NCBI GenBank assembly: GCA_018715645.1
Contig: DVLE01000046.1
Coordinates: forward strand, 1 to 64,000
DNA length: 64,000 nucleotides
DNA from: Candidatus Merdisoma merdipullorum
GTDB taxonomy: Bacteria > Bacillota > Clostridia > Lachnospirales > Lachnospiraceae
Reading direction: 5' to 3'
Below the pieces are notes generated by a model that worked only from the letters and a program-made list of their open reading frames with translations, had not been told where the DNA came from and did not search any database. The position numbers and the translations under genes are program-made. Below, piece by piece: positions 28,811-39,200 of the stretch. How positions within the stretch are numbered: the first letter of the stretch is position 1; every line of letters starts with the position of its first letter.

Positions 28811-29578
28811 ATGCTGGCTATTGAACGAAAGAATGAGATTCTGGCAATTTTGCAGAAGGAACAGCGGGTTCTGGTTTCTGAGCTGAGCAAACGATACGAG
28901 GTGACGGACGAGACCATCCGCAGAGATCTGGAAAAGCTGGAAAGCGAAGGCTTTGTGAAGCGGACCTACGGAGGAGCAGTTCTCAATAAGACGCGGAACC
29001 TTGATATGCCGCTTCGGATCCGGGAGAGGACGAACCGGAGCGAGAAGCAGATTATCGCGGGACTCGTGAGGGCACTGATTGAAGAAGGGGACCGGATTAT
29101 GCTGGACGCCTCATCCACATCGCTGATGATTGCCAAAGAGCTGAAAAACATGGATAAGCTCATTGTAATCACCAATTCCGTGGAAGTGCTGATCGAACTT
29201 GCGGGTCAGGAGGGAATCCAGGTGATTTCCACAGGAGGAAACCTGAACGAAACCTCCCTGTCTCTGGTAGGAAACGCAGCTCAGAAGGTGCTGAATGGCT
29301 ATCATGTGGATAAAGCTATTTTTTCCTGTAAAGGAATCGATATGAAGGATGGAATCACAGACTCCAATGAGCTTGACAGCGATATTAAGACCGCGATGTA
29401 TGCCTGCGCGGATACGGCGATTCTGGCGGTGGACAGCAGCAAGTTTGACAGAGTGTCCTTTGTCAAATCCATGCGTCTGAAAGAGGGCGACATCCTGGTG
29501 ACAGATCAGAAGCCCTCGGAGGACTGGCAGATTTATCTTCAGGACCATGGCGTGCGTCTTGTGACGCCGAAGGAATAA
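28811..29578 (+). CDS. DeoR/GlpR-family transcriptional regulator
   Basis: About 255 residues from ATG 28811, preceded by AGGAGGGG; the track start at 28763 lacks a signal. The N-terminal DeoR helix-turn-helix reads VSELSKRYEVTDETIRRDLEKLE, followed by GFVKRTYGGAVL. The C-terminal sugar-phosphate-isomerase-like sensor domain (DeoRC) contains IMLDASSTSLMIAKEL and GIDMKDGITDSNELDSDIK. It lies 34 nt before rhamnulokinase, so it probably responds to a phosphorylated sugar such as rhamnulose-1-phosphate. Confidence 0.88.
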   Translation: MLAIERKNEILAILQKEQRVLVSELSKRYEVTDETIRRDLEKLESEGFVKRTYGGAVLNKTRNLDMPLRIRERTNRSEKQIIAGLVRALIEEGDRIMLDASSTSLMIAKELKNMDKLIVITNSVEVLIELAGQEGIQVISTGGNLNETSLSLVGNAAQKVLNGYHVDKAIFSCKGIDMKDGITDSNELDSDIKTAMYACADTAILAVDSSKFDRVSFVKSMRLKEGDILVTDQKPSEDWQIYLQDHGVRLVTPKE

Positions 29579-29612
29579 GCGCGGCTGCGGTAAATATAAG
29601 AAAGGGGAAGGA

Positions 29613-31040
29613 ATGATTATGGGAGAGACTGTTTACAACCTGGCGTTTGACTTCGGAGCATCCAGCGGACGCATGGTGCTCTGCAAGCTGGAGGACGGAA
29701 AGCTGGAACTGGAGGAGCTGCACCGTTTTCCAAACCATGAGGTGCGCGTGGGAGGACATATTTACTGGGATCTGTTCGGCCTTTACCATGAATTGAAGCA
29801 GGGACTGAAGAAGGCGGCGGCCAGAAAGGTGCCGATCAAGAGCCTTGCCATCGATACCTGGGGCGTAGATTACGGCCTGTTTGACAAGGACGGCAATCTG
29901 ATTGGCAATCCGGTCAATTACCGGGATTCCAGGACAGACGGAGTGATCGATGAGATTGCGAAAATTATTCCGCTGGAGGAGCTTTACAACAGAACCGGAA
30001 TCGAGTTCATGTATTTCAATACCATCTTCCAGCTCTATGCGGATAAAAAGATGCGTCCCGTGATTCTGGACAATGCGAAGCGGATTTTGTTTATGCCGGA
30101 GCTGTTCGGCTACTTCCTGACCGGAATCATGTATACGGAATACACCTTTGCAAGTACCTCCCAGCTTCTCGATGCGAGAAAGCGGGAGTGGGATTATGAT
30201 CTGATTGAAAAGCTGGGTCTGAACAAGGAGATGTTCGGAAATATTGTCATGCCTGGTACGGTGATTGGCGATCTGCTTCCTGAGATAGAGGAGGAGACAG
30301 GACTTCACGGAGTCAAGGTCATCGCGGTGGGCAGCCATGACACGGCTTCAGCCGTGGCGGGCGCGCCTCTGGAATCTGACGATGCGGCTTTCTTAAGCTG
30401 CGGAACCTGGTCCTTGCTTGGCATGGTTCTGGATGAGCCGGTTCTCAATGAGGTTTCCTATAAATACAACTATACGAACGAGGGAAGCATCGACGGAAAG
30501 ATCCAGTTTTTAAAGAATATCAACGGCCTGTGGATTATGCAGAATCTTCGCCGCAACTGGAGCGAATTTGAGGGAGAGGTATCCTTCCCGGATATTATCC
30601 GTGAGGCCCGCGCGGCAAAGCGGCAGGATTTTACCATCAATCCCAAGGATCCGCGGTTCACGGCTCCGCTGAATATGATGAAGGAGATCGTTGCTTACTG
30701 CGAGGAGACGGGACAGGGAACGCCGGAAGGACTTGGCGAGATGGCTATGGCGATCTACAATGGTCTGACGGAGGAGTACCGGAAGTCCATTGTGTACATG
30801 GAGGAGATTACAGGCAAGACCGTTTCCTGCATCAATATGGTGGGCGGCGGCATCCAGGATGAATTGCTCTGCGAGCTGACTGCGAAGGCTACCGGAAAAC
30901 GTGTCATGGCAGGTCCGACGGAAGGTTCTGTTCTGGGCAACAGCATTGTACAGTTCGTAGCTACCGGAGCAGTGGAGAGCGTGCAGGCAGGACGTCAGAT
31001 CATCCGGGATTCCTTTGAGGTGAAGGTATACGAGCCATAA
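29613..31040 (+). CDS. rhaB: Rhamnulokinase
   Basis: FGGY-family sugar kinase phosphorylating L-rhamnulose in rhamnose breakdown. It has 475 residues. The N-terminal phosphate-binding motif is FDFGASSGRMVL, followed by SLAIDTWGVDYGLFDKDG and VNYRDSRTDG, typical of RhaB. The C-terminal half has GSHDTASAVAG, LSCGTWSLLG and MVGGGIQDELLCELTA. The rest of the rhamnose pathway (isomerase, aldolase, transporter) is not in the window. ATG 29619 is an alternative start. Confidence 0.88.
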   Translation: MIMGETVYNLAFDFGASSGRMVLCKLEDGKLELEELHRFPNHEVRVGGHIYWDLFGLYHELKQGLKKAAARKVPIKSLAIDTWGVDYGLFDKDGNLIGNPVNYRDSRTDGVIDEIAKIIPLEELYNRTGIEFMYFNTIFQLYADKKMRPVILDNAKRILFMPELFGYFLTGIMYTEYTFASTSQLLDARKREWDYDLIEKLGLNKEMFGNIVMPGTVIGDLLPEIEEETGLHGVKVIAVGSHDTASAVAGAPLESDDAAFLSCGTWSLLGMVLDEPVLNEVSYKYNYTNEGSIDGKIQFLKNINGLWIMQNLRRNWSEFEGEVSFPDIIREARAAKRQDFTINPKDPRFTAPLNMMKEIVAYCEETGQGTPEGLGEMAMAIYNGLTEEYRKSIVYMEEITGKTVSCINMVGGGIQDELLCELTAKATGKRVMAGPTEGSVLGNSIVQFVATGAVESVQAGRQIIRDSFEVKVYEP

Positions 31041-31090
31041 GAGATGCCGGAAGAAAGAAATGATGAATTGAAAAAGAAGGAATAAAAGCA

Positions 31091-31131
31091 AAGCCCTGCG
31101 GCCGTATAACATCCGGCTGCAGGGCTTAAAA
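31091..31131 (+). terminator. rhaB terminator
   Basis: A 14-bp stem (AAGCCCTGCGGCCG, with one G-U pair) and a 9-nt loop. The downstream tail is A/T-rich (AAAATTTT) rather than a pure T run. Confidence 0.75.
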
Positions 31132-31137
31132 TTTTGC

Positions 31138-31189
31138 TTGACATATAAAGACTACAGATGTAGACTATAAGTGTCTACATCTGTAGTCT
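31138..31189 (+). promoter_or_regulatory. BlaI-type double operator over the blaI promoter
   Basis: TTGACA (31138-31143), 17 nt, TAGACT (31161-31166). A perfect 17-bp inverted repeat covers the spacer, the -10 and the start site: AGACTACAGATGTAGAC (31149-31165), 7 nt, then its exact complement (31173-31189). Each arm contains TACA-nn-TGTA, the BlaI/MecI half-site pattern, so two repressor dimers could bind side by side. Confidence 0.88.
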
Positions 31190-31231
31190 AAAAAGGAAAA
31201 GGATTGCGCAGGAGATACGGAGGTGCGGTAA

Positions 31232-31603
31232 ATGGAAAAAAAAGCGACGGTTTCCGATGCGGAACTGGAGATCATGGAAGTACTCTGGGAGGAAGGAAAG
31301 GCTTTGAACGCGGCGGAGATCCGCAGCCTTTTGGAAAAAAATAAAAAGTGGGAGCGGACCACGGTGCTGACACTGATTCAGAGGCTTGTGAAAAAGGGAA
31401 TGATAAGACAGGAAAAGCGAGAGGTATATTATTACACTCCCTGCGTGGAGCGAAAGACTTATGTGAAAGAAGAAACCCGAAATTTTGTCAATAAATTTTT
31501 TAAGGGAAGTACCGGGCATATGGCGGCGGCTTTGATGTCTGACGACAGTCTGACCAGGGAAGACATCGAAGAACTCAGGGATTTTTTCAACAGCCGGTTC
31601 TGA
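31232..31603 (+). CDS. BlaI/MecI/CopY-family repressor
   Basis: A 123-residue winged-helix repressor. It begins with VSDAELEIMEVLWEEGKALNAAEI and contains WERTTVLTLIQRLVKKGMI, the recognition helix and wing of BlaI-type proteins. The C-terminal dimerisation and cleavage region follows. It lies 22 nt before the BlaR1-like gene and behind the matching double operator, so the pair is autoregulated. No beta-lactamase gene is adjacent; the signal and targets are unknown. Confidence 0.92.
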   Translation: MEKKATVSDAELEIMEVLWEEGKALNAAEIRSLLEKNKKWERTTVLTLIQRLVKKGMIRQEKREVYYYTPCVERKTYVKEETRNFVNKFFKGSTGHMAAALMSDDSLTREDIEELRDFFNSRF

Positions 31604-31625
31604 GAGGCCGGGAGGGGAGGTCATC

Positions 31626-33848
31626 ATGGAAAATCAAATTTTTATGGAGGTTCTGAACCTGTCTCTGGCCGGGACTGTACTCGGCTTGCTCTTTCTGCTC
31701 GTTCGGCCGTTTACCAAACGGGTGTTTTCACGGAAATGGCATTATTATCTCTGGCTGGTAGTTCTTTTTCGGCTGGCTGTTCCTGTGCATCTGGTGCCTG
31801 ACATTCCGGTTATCCCGGCGGCAGGTTCGCTCCAGTCGGCAGAAGCGGAGACTGCGGGGAATGGAGAGAATATAGCGGCGGCCTCAGAAGAGACAGGGGA
31901 AAGCTCCGGGGATATGCATGCAGCGGAGGAACAGAATGGGGCAGGCGCGGCGGCGGAGACAGAAGGCGTGTCTGCGGCAGGAAAAGCTGTCACAATAGAG
32001 AAGAGGACTTGGGCCGGGGAAACAGGATATAGAGCGGCAGTCAGGGAATCGGCGGTCCGCTGGCTGTTTCTGATTTGGGTTTTCGGGGCAGTCCTGTCGC
32101 TGGCAGTGAAGCTGAATGATTATCAGAATTTTGTCCGTTACATGAAGGCGGACTGCGTACGTGTGACGGATGACGGAATCCAAAAGCTTGCCAATACTCT
32201 GGCGCAGGAATTTCATATCCGCAGGTGGATCTGGGTATATGAAAGCCCTCTTGTGGCAAGTCCGGTTCTGATAGGAATAGGACACCCTTTTATCGTTCTT
32301 CCGAAGGCCGGGATGAGCGAGGCGGAGGCCAGACTTGTCCTCAGACATGAGCTTACGCATCTCAAGCGGCACGATCTGTGGTACAAATGGCTGTACCAGC
32401 TTGTACTCTGTATACATTGGTTCAATCCATTCGTGTATGTCCTTGGCAGGTTCCTCGATAAAGACTGCGAGCTTTCCTGCGATGAGGCCGTGATCGGGAC
32501 GCTTGACGGGGAGGGACGGAAAAGCTACGGGAATCTTCTGCTGGATACGGCGCAGCGTCAGCTAAGATTCCGTCGCGGCGTTTTGTCCGTCACGCTTCTG
32601 GAAGGAAAGGAAAATCTAAAGGAGCGTCTGCAGGGAATTTTAAGTTTCCGGAAGCAGCGGATACCGGCGCTCATTCTGTCTTTTCTGCTTTTTGCAGCAG
32701 CGGCGGCTCTGGCCGCGTGTACGCCTGCCTGGAATCGGGAGAGCGGAGAGGAAAGCTATTCTTCCGCATCAGATTCATCGAAGGAAGACACTCAAGGGAG
32801 CACTGCTGCTGGAAACGCCACGGAGGAGGGAGGAGAATCCGGAGGCTTTGTTGAAAATTTAGTGGATGAACTGACAGGGGGAAGCTGGAAGGATCAGGTT
32901 TTAAATTCACCCTTTGGCATCAGTGAGACGGATGACGCCTGGCGCGTCTATGAGGATGAGGAACTTCTGGCCGGTCAGGATGTGGACGGCACATGGCGGG
33001 CGTATTTTTACAGCGGAGGCGATGGAGAACTGACGGCGGAGACATTCGCTTTCTGCGGTTCCAAGACGATTCTTATCGCGTACGCAGAGGAGCCTGCCAC
33101 GATTACCCTTTATTCCTGGTGGACGCCCTTGTCAGGAGCATTTAAGCTGGTTCATGTAAAACCGGACGGAAGCGTGGAGACTGTCACGGAAGATGGAAAG
33201 AGCGCTTCGGTTTCCATAGAGCTTGAGGCGGGAAGAAACGCGATCAAGATGGCAGGCAGAGAGGCCAGACTGGAACAGCTTGGGATTTCATTTGAAGGCA
33301 TTGATTCTTCCGCCCTGTCGCAGGTATATTACAATGAGGGAGAGGAAGAAGTGGATCTTTTGACAGACCGTCTGCAAAACGGTTCGGCGGGGAAGGAGGA
33401 GTTTTTGAGCTGTCTGCCTGAATTTTACGATACGGACAAAGCAGCGGAAGCGTTTGAGGCCCTTTTAACCCAGCAGGTGACGTTTACAGCCGGAGAACTG
33501 GAAGAAGTGTTCATCTATGCGGATGAGCAGAAGGCAGGAGAGGCTTTGTATCAAGCTGTCCAAAACGGCAGCTGCCCGCCTCTGTCCGAAGAACAGCTTA
33601 TGGCAATTCTGCCCTATCTGAATGAAGATACGGCGGTGAACCTGGCGTGTACGCTTGACAAGGCGGCTTTCACCTTTGAGATTCTGCAGGAGCTGTGCAT
33701 TTATCTGGATGAGGAAGACTGCGGCACGTGCCTGGAGCATTATCTGGATCTTGGAAATGTCCTGACCTACCAGGAATACGGAGAAATCGAGTATTATCTG
33801 AACAGAGAGACCTTGCAGAGACTTGAGGAAAGGCTGGCCGGGACATAA
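31626..33848 (+). CDS. BlaR1-like M56 sensor metallopeptidase with unusual C-terminal domain
   Basis: A 740-residue membrane protein. Helices near 8-28 and 37-57, an Ala/Glu-rich loop (70-135), then a helix near 142-160 precede the cytoplasmic M56 protease domain. That domain has zinc motif RHELTHLKRHD (about 238-248) and the downstream CDEAVI acidic ligand. A last helix (about 347-366) is followed by an external region of about 370 residues. That region is not penicillin-binding-protein-like (no SxxK-SxN-KTG set). It is acidic, with a beta-rich part and then helical repeats. It probably senses a different stimulus and cleaves the adjacent repressor. Confidence 0.85.
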   Translation: MENQIFMEVLNLSLAGTVLGLLFLLVRPFTKRVFSRKWHYYLWLVVLFRLAVPVHLVPDIPVIPAAGSLQSAEAETAGNGENIAAASEETGESSGDMHAAEEQNGAGAAAETEGVSAAGKAVTIEKRTWAGETGYRAAVRESAVRWLFLIWVFGAVLSLAVKLNDYQNFVRYMKADCVRVTDDGIQKLANTLAQEFHIRRWIWVYESPLVASPVLIGIGHPFIVLPKAGMSEAEARLVLRHELTHLKRHDLWYKWLYQLVLCIHWFNPFVYVLGRFLDKDCELSCDEAVIGTLDGEGRKSYGNLLLDTAQRQLRFRRGVLSVTLLEGKENLKERLQGILSFRKQRIPALILSFLLFAAAAALAACTPAWNRESGEESYSSASDSSKEDTQGSTAAGNATEEGGESGGFVENLVDELTGGSWKDQVLNSPFGISETDDAWRVYEDEELLAGQDVDGTWRAYFYSGGDGELTAETFAFCGSKTILIAYAEEPATITLYSWWTPLSGAFKLVHVKPDGSVETVTEDGKSASVSIELEAGRNAIKMAGREARLEQLGISFEGIDSSALSQVYYNEGEEEVDLLTDRLQNGSAGKEEFLSCLPEFYDTDKAAEAFEALLTQQVTFTAGELEEVFIYADEQKAGEALYQAVQNGSCPPLSEEQLMAILPYLNEDTAVNLACTLDKAAFTFEILQELCIYLDEEDCGTCLEHYLDLGNVLTYQEYGEIEYYLNRETLQRLEERLAGT

Positions 33849-33908
33849 GAGCAAAGCTTCCGAAAAATATAAAAACGCAGCAGGGGCGGCTTCAAGCCCC
33901 AGGATAAG

Positions 33909-33952
33909 AGGGTGTTCCTTACGTCATTCCAAGACTTTAGGGACACCCTTTT
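33909..33952 (+). terminator. Terminator after the BlaR1-like gene
   Basis: A 10-bp stem, AGGGTGTTCC with GGGACACCCT (one G-T), with a long loop and TTTT tail. An outer GCAGCA/TGCTGC pairing may enlarge it. Confidence 0.65.
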
Positions 33953-34003
33953 GCTGCTTTGCCCGCCCGGCGGCGCCCGCGGATACTTTTTGCAAATTAC
34001 GGG

Positions 34004-34032
34004 TTGCTTTCTGAATTGATATTTAGTATTAT
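34004..34032 (+). promoter_or_regulatory. plsX operon promoter
   Basis: TTGCTT (34004-34009), 17 nt, TATTAT (34027-34032). No convincing FapR operator overlaps it. Confidence 0.6.
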
Positions 34033-34097
34033 GATAAAGAACCTGACAGGAGGGGAATTTTGCCTGACCTGGAAGGAAAATCAGGAGGAAAAAATTC

Positions 34098-35111
34098 ATG
34101 CAGGAAATGATTAAGGTTGCGCTGGATGCAATGGGCGGCGACAATGCTCCGGATGAGATTATCAAGGGAGCTATTGAGGCCGTCGGTTTACGGGAAGACA
34201 TCAAAGTATTTCTTGTGGGAAAAGAGGAACTGATTCGGGAAAAATTAAAGGCTTATTCTTATAGAGAGCCGCAGATTGAGGTCGTAAATGCGACGGAGGT
34301 CATCGAGACTGCCGAACCACCGGTAGCGGCGATCCGGAAGAAGAAGGACTCCTCCATCGTGGTAGGAATGAAGCTTGTGAAGGAGGGAACGGCAGACGCC
34401 TTTGTGTCGGCGGGAAGCTCAGGAGCCGTGCTGGTAGGCGGACAGCTTCTGGTAGGACGTATCAAGGGTGTGGAAAGGCCGCCCCTGGCTCCTCTGATTC
34501 CTACGGAAAAGGGCGTGTCGCTTCTGGTGGACTGCGGCGCGAATGTGGATGCCAGACCTTCTCATCTGGTGCAGTTCGCAAAGATGGGTTCCATTTATAT
34601 GGAACACGTCATGGGCGTAAAGAATCCGAAAGTGGCGATCGTGAATATCGGCGCCGAGGAGGAGAAGGGAAATGCCCTTGTTAAGGACACATTCCCGCTT
34701 CTGAAAGAGTGTAAGGATCTGAACTTTATCGGAAGCATCGAGGCCAGAGAGATTCCCCATGGCCAGGCGGACGTGATTGTCTGCGAGGCGTTTGTGGGAA
34801 ACGTGATTCTGAAGCTTTATGAGGGCGTGGGAGCCGTCCTGATCAGCAAGATCAAGGAAGGGATGATGAGCTCTCTGCGAAGCAAGATAGGAGCCCTTCT
34901 TGTAAAGCCTGCCCTGAAGCAGACGGTGAAATCCTTTGACGCTTCGGAGTACGGCGGAGCCCCGCTGCTGGGGCTGAACGGCCTGGTTGTCAAAACTCAC
35001 GGCAGCTCCAAGGCCAAGGAAGTGAAGAATTCCATTATCCAGTGCGTCACATTTAAGGAGCAGCGGATTAATGATAAGATCAGAGAGAATATTTTAAGAG
35101 AGGAAGGATAA
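34098..35111 (+). CDS. plsX: Phosphate acyltransferase PlsX
   Basis: Makes acyl-phosphate from acyl-ACP for phosphatidic acid synthesis; a peripheral membrane enzyme. It has 337 residues with AGGAGG 9 nt before ATG 34098. Family motifs are [15 protein letters not shown] at the N-terminus, [32 protein letters not shown] and a central EARDIP-like motif [22 protein letters not shown]. It begins the plsX-acpP-rnc-smc-ftsY cluster common in Firmicutes. The yceD-rpmF pair that often precedes it is absent here. Confidence 0.96.
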   Translation: MQEMIKVALDAMGGDNAPDEIIKGAIEAVGLREDIKVFLVGKEELIREKLKAYSYREPQIEVVNATEVIETAEPPVAAIRKKKDSSIVVGMKLVKEGTADAFVSAGSSGAVLVGGQLLVGRIKGVERPPLAPLIPTEKGVSLLVDCGANVDARPSHLVQFAKMGSIYMEHVMGVKNPKVAIVNIGAEEEKGNALVKDTFPLLKECKDLNFIGSIEAREIPHGQADVIVCEAFVGNVILKLYEGVGAVLISKIKEGMMSSLRSKIGALLVKPALKQTVKSFDASEYGGAPLLGLNGLVVKTHGSSKAKEVKNSIIQCVTFKEQRINDKIRENILREEG

Positions 35112-35116
35112 AAAGA

Positions 35117-35350
35117 ATGGAATTTGAAAAACTGAAAGGAATTATTGCGGATGTCCTGAATGTGGATGAAAATGAGATTACGATGGAAACTACCTTTGTG
35201 GATGATCTGGGAGCGGATTCTCTGGATGTCTTTCAGATTATCATGGGTATCGAGGAGGAGTTTGACATCGAGATCGCCCAGGATGAGGCGGAGAAGATCG
35301 TATCTGTCGGAGATGCGGTAGAGGAGATCAAGAACGCAATCAACGGCTAG
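35117..35350 (+). CDS. acpP: Acyl carrier protein
   Basis: A 77-residue acidic carrier. The phosphopantetheine serine is in [12 protein letters not shown] (residue 36 or so), preceded by the typical FVDD and followed by [27 protein letters not shown]. It lies 5 nt after plsX, whose product uses acyl-ACP. Confidence 0.96.
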   Translation: MEFEKLKGIIADVLNVDENEITMETTFVDDLGADSLDVFQIIMGIEEEFDIEIAQDEAEKIVSVGDAVEEIKNAING

Positions 35351-35371
35351 AGCTTGGATGATTCCGTATCG

Positions 35372-35488
35372 GTCAGGGAAAGCTTTCCTGACAGCGGAGA
35401 CAGACTGTATGTTTGATTTGAGGGGCTGCTGCAAATGTAGGAGAAGGAAGTCCTGATTCTATATTTCCGGCAGCCGCTTTGTTTTTTA
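35372..35488 (+). terminator. Palindrome and terminator-like structure between acpP and rnc
   Basis: A near-perfect palindrome (GTCAGG-G-AAAGCTTTCCTGAC, 35372-35392) is followed by a larger stem, GGGGCTGCT (35422-35430) with GGCAGCC, leading into a TTTGTTTTTT tract just before rnc. It probably gives partial termination, so that acpP is made in excess over rnc. Confidence 0.5.
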
Positions 35489-35503
35489 TTGCTTGGGAGA
35501 AGA

Positions 35504-36190
35504 ATGATGAAACTGGAAGAACTGGAAAAAAAGCTGGAATATCATTTTCACGACAGAAAGCTTTTGGAGCAGGCTTTGTGCCACAGCTCTTATGCAAACG
35601 AGCGCCATATAGACAGGCTTTTGAATAATGAACGTCTGGAATTTCTTGGAGACGCGGTTCTTGAGCTTGCGACCAGCGAATATCTGTATCTGAATTATCC
35701 GGAGATGCCGGAGGGTGAGGCGACGCGTACCAGAGCAAGCATTGTCTGCGAGCAGACGCTGGCTTTGTGCGCCAGAGAGCTTGGGCTTGGCGAATGGCTC
35801 CGGCTTGGAAAGGGCGAGGAGCAGACCGGAGGCCGGGAGCGGGATTCGATCACCTCAGACGCTATGGAGGCGCTGCTTGGAGCCATCTATCTGGATGGTG
35901 GTTTTGCTAATGCGAAAGAATTCGTCCGTCGTTTTATTTTGAACGACATTGAGCATAAGAAACTCTTTTTCGATAGCAAGACTATCCTTCAGGAGCAGAT
36001 ACAGAGCGAGACCGAGAAACCGCTTTGCTATAAGCTTGTAAAGGAAGAAGGACCGGATCACAATAAGCGGTTTACGGTCAGTGTCTCCCTGGGAGACGAG
36101 ATCCTTGGCTTGGGAAGCGGACGCACGAAGAAGGCGGCGGAGCAGGAGGCTGCCTACCGTGCCCTTCTGAAAAGACGGAAGAACGGATAA
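35504..36190 (+). CDS. rnc: Ribonuclease III
   Basis: Double-strand-specific RNase for rRNA and mRNA processing. It has about 228 residues from ATG 35504 (or 227 from 35507); the track start is an upstream TTG at 35489. The catalytic signature NERLEFLGDAVLEL is present, with later acidic residues in SDAMEALLGAIYLDGG. The double-stranded RNA-binding domain begins at TILQEQIQSETEKPLCYKL. It sits 11 nt before smc. Confidence 0.95.
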   Translation: MMKLEELEKKLEYHFHDRKLLEQALCHSSYANERHIDRLLNNERLEFLGDAVLELATSEYLYLNYPEMPEGEATRTRASIVCEQTLALCARELGLGEWLRLGKGEEQTGGRERDSITSDAMEALLGAIYLDGGFANAKEFVRRFILNDIEHKKLFFDSKTILQEQIQSETEKPLCYKLVKEEGPDHNKRFTVSVSLGDEILGLGSGRTKKAAEQEAAYRALLKRRKNG

Positions 36191-36201
36191 GGGCGTGAAA
36201 T

Positions 36202-39200
36202 ATGTATTTAAAAAGTATAGAGGTACAGGGCTTTAAGTCCTTTGCAAATAAGATTGTATTTGAATTTCACAACGGAATCACGGGCATCGTGGGACCGAAC
36301 GGGAGCGGAAAGAGCAATGTGGCGGATGCGGTGCGCTGGGTGCTGGGAGAGCAGAGAGTAAAGCAGCTGCGCGGAGGCAGTATGCAGGACGTGATTTTCG
36401 CGGGAACGGAGAATCGCAGGCCCTTAAGCTATGCCTATGTGGCGATTACGCTGGACAATTCAGATCACCAGCTTCCCGTGGACTATGAGGAGGTTACCGT
36501 ATCCAGGCGTCTGTATCGCTCCGGTGAGAGCGAATATCTGCTGAATGGAACTGCCTGCCGCCTGAAGGACATCAATGAACTTTTTTATGATACAGGTATC
36601 GGAAAGGAAGGCTACTCCATCATCGGTCAGGGGCAGATCGATCGGATCTTAAGTTCCAGGCCGGAGGAGTCCAGAGAACTCTTTGACGAAGCTACAGGCA
36701 TCGTCAAATTCAAGCGCAGGAAGAATACCGCGCAGAAAAAGCTGGAGGATGAAAAGCAGAATATCCTCCGCATCAATGATATTCTCGCGGAGCTTGAGAA
36801 GCAGCTTGGACCTTTGGAGCGCCAGTCCGAGACCGCCAGACAATATTTGAAGAAAAAAGAGACATTAAAAATCTATGATGTGAATATGTTTCTTCTGGAA
36901 ACCGACAGATTATCTGAACAGCTCTTGGCTCTTACGGAAAAAGCGGAAACCGCTCAGGTCAATCTAAATGAGACTACTCAGGAATATGAGAAGATCAAAA
37001 GAGAACATTCCCGGATCGAGGAGGAACTGGAAGAACTGAACAGCAGCCTGGATCGGGCAAAAGAGGCCGCGTCCCAGAATGACCTGAGCCGTCAGCAGAT
37101 GGAGGGACAGATCGAACTTTTAAAGGAACAGATCAAGTCCGTCCGTTCCGGCGAGGAGCAGAAACAGGGACGGCTTTCCCTGATAGGCGCGGATATTCTG
37201 GAGCGGCGTGAGACGCGCAAGCGTTTCACGGAAGAACAGAAGCAGTTGGACGCGCAGTTGAAGCAGGTGTCTTCCGTGTCCCTGGCTGCGGGGGAAAAGC
37301 TGAGGAAGATTCGCAGTCAGATTGATGAACTGAACCGGGAGGCGGAGGAGAGCAAGAATGCGATTATCAGCCTGCTCAATGAGAGGGCTTCTACCAAGGG
37401 ACGGCTGCAGCGTTACGATGCCATGCAGGAGCAGGCGCAGCTTCGCAAAGCAGAGCTGACGCAGAAGCTTCTGGAAGCCAGGAGCAGCGAGGAGACGCAG
37501 AGGGAGTCTTTTGAACAGCATCAGAAGGAGCTTGAGAAGGTCAGTTCCCGGATTCTGGAGCTGACAGCTTCCCAGAGAGAGAAAGAAGAGGAGGCCGAAG
37601 GCTTCCGCCGCCAGCTTGGAAAGCTGAACGAGGAGCTGGAGATCGGACAGAGTGCCTTTCACAGAGAGTCCTCAAGGCTGGAGTCTCTGCGCAATATGGC
37701 CGAGCGGTACGATGGCTATGGCAGCAGTATCCGTAAGGTTATGGAGCAGAAGGGAAAGCATCCGGGAATCCTCGGCGTCGTGGCGGATCTCATCAAGGTA
37801 GATCAAAAGTATGAGACGGCGGTGGAGACGGCTCTGGGCGGAAATATTCAGAATATCGTCACCGATGACGAGCAGACGGCCAAGGAGATGATTGATTTCC
37901 TGAAAAAGAACCGTTTTGGGCGGGCCACCTTCCTGCCGCTGACCAGCGTGGGGAACAGAGACAATTTTCCGAAAAAGGAAGCCTTAAAGGAAAAGGGCGC
38001 AGTCGGTCTCGCCAGTACGCTTGTGGAGACGGATAAGAAGTATGCAGGGATAGTCAGTTATCTTCTTGGCCGCGTTCTGGTGGCGGAGCATATTGACGAC
38101 GCCATACGTATTGCCCGGAAGTACGGCCATTCCCTTCATATCGTTACGCTGGAGGGCGAATATTTAAGTCCAGGTGGTTCTATGACCGGCGGAGCCTTTC
38201 GCAATGCCAGCAATCTTCTGGGGCGCAGAAGGGAGCTGGAGCAGCTTGAGGAAAATGTGCGCCGCCTAGAACAGGACATGAAGGATGCCAGAGAACAGAT
38301 CGAGGATCTGAAGGAGAAGCGCCGTAAAAGCCGCAGAGAGGCGGAGGAGCTGAATACCCGGCTTCAGGAGCAGTTCCTGCTTCAGAATACAGCAAAGCTG
38401 AATGCGGATCAGGCTGGGAAGCGTCTGAAGGAGATCGAGGAAAGTTATGGAGGTCTTCAGACGGAGCTTGCGCAGCTTGAGGAGCAGTTCCAGGACATCA
38501 GACAGAGCCGCCAGTCGATAGCAGAGGAGCTTCAGGTATCGGAAGCTCAGGAGAAGGAACGCGAGGAAAAAATCGCGAAGGCGCAGGAAAGTCTGGAAGA
38601 ATGCAAAAAGCAGGAGGCAGACTGTATCCGCGAAGCGGAGGAGGTTCATCTTGAGGTGGCGAATCTGACGCAGAAGGCGGAGTTTGCAGGAGAAAATGTT
38701 GCCCGCCTTGACCGTGAGATTGACCGTCTGCGTTCTGAGGAGGAAGAACTGAAGGCTGGAGTTCTGGAAGGAAGCAAGGATGTGAAGGCCAAGGAGGAAG
38801 GAATCCTGGCTTTGACCGGACAGATTGAACAGCTTACAGCCAGAAGCAAGGAACTTGCCAGGGAGACAGAGGAGCTTTCCGGAAAGAGGGAAGCCTTGAT
38901 GAATGGCCAGAAGGAGTTTTTCTCCAGAAGAGAGGAGCTTTCGGAACAGAGAAATCTGCTGGACAAGGAGGTCTTCCGCCTGAACAGCCAGAGAGAAAAG
39001 CTTGAGGAGGCGGCCGACGCCCAGGCGTCCTATATGTGGGATGAATACGAGCTTACGTATAATATGGCCTGTCCGATGCGCAATATGGAGTTTACCGATG
39101 CCGGCAGCCTGAAAAAGCAGATTGCCGCCTTAAAGGACGAGATCCGGAAACTGGGAGACGTAAATGTGAACGCTATCGAGGATTATAAAAACCTCTCCGA

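Noticed and set aside
33849-34097. rpmF/yceD genes expected before plsX
   Set aside because: Only a terminator and promoter are present; no CxxC zinc-ribbon L32 frame exists in any reading.
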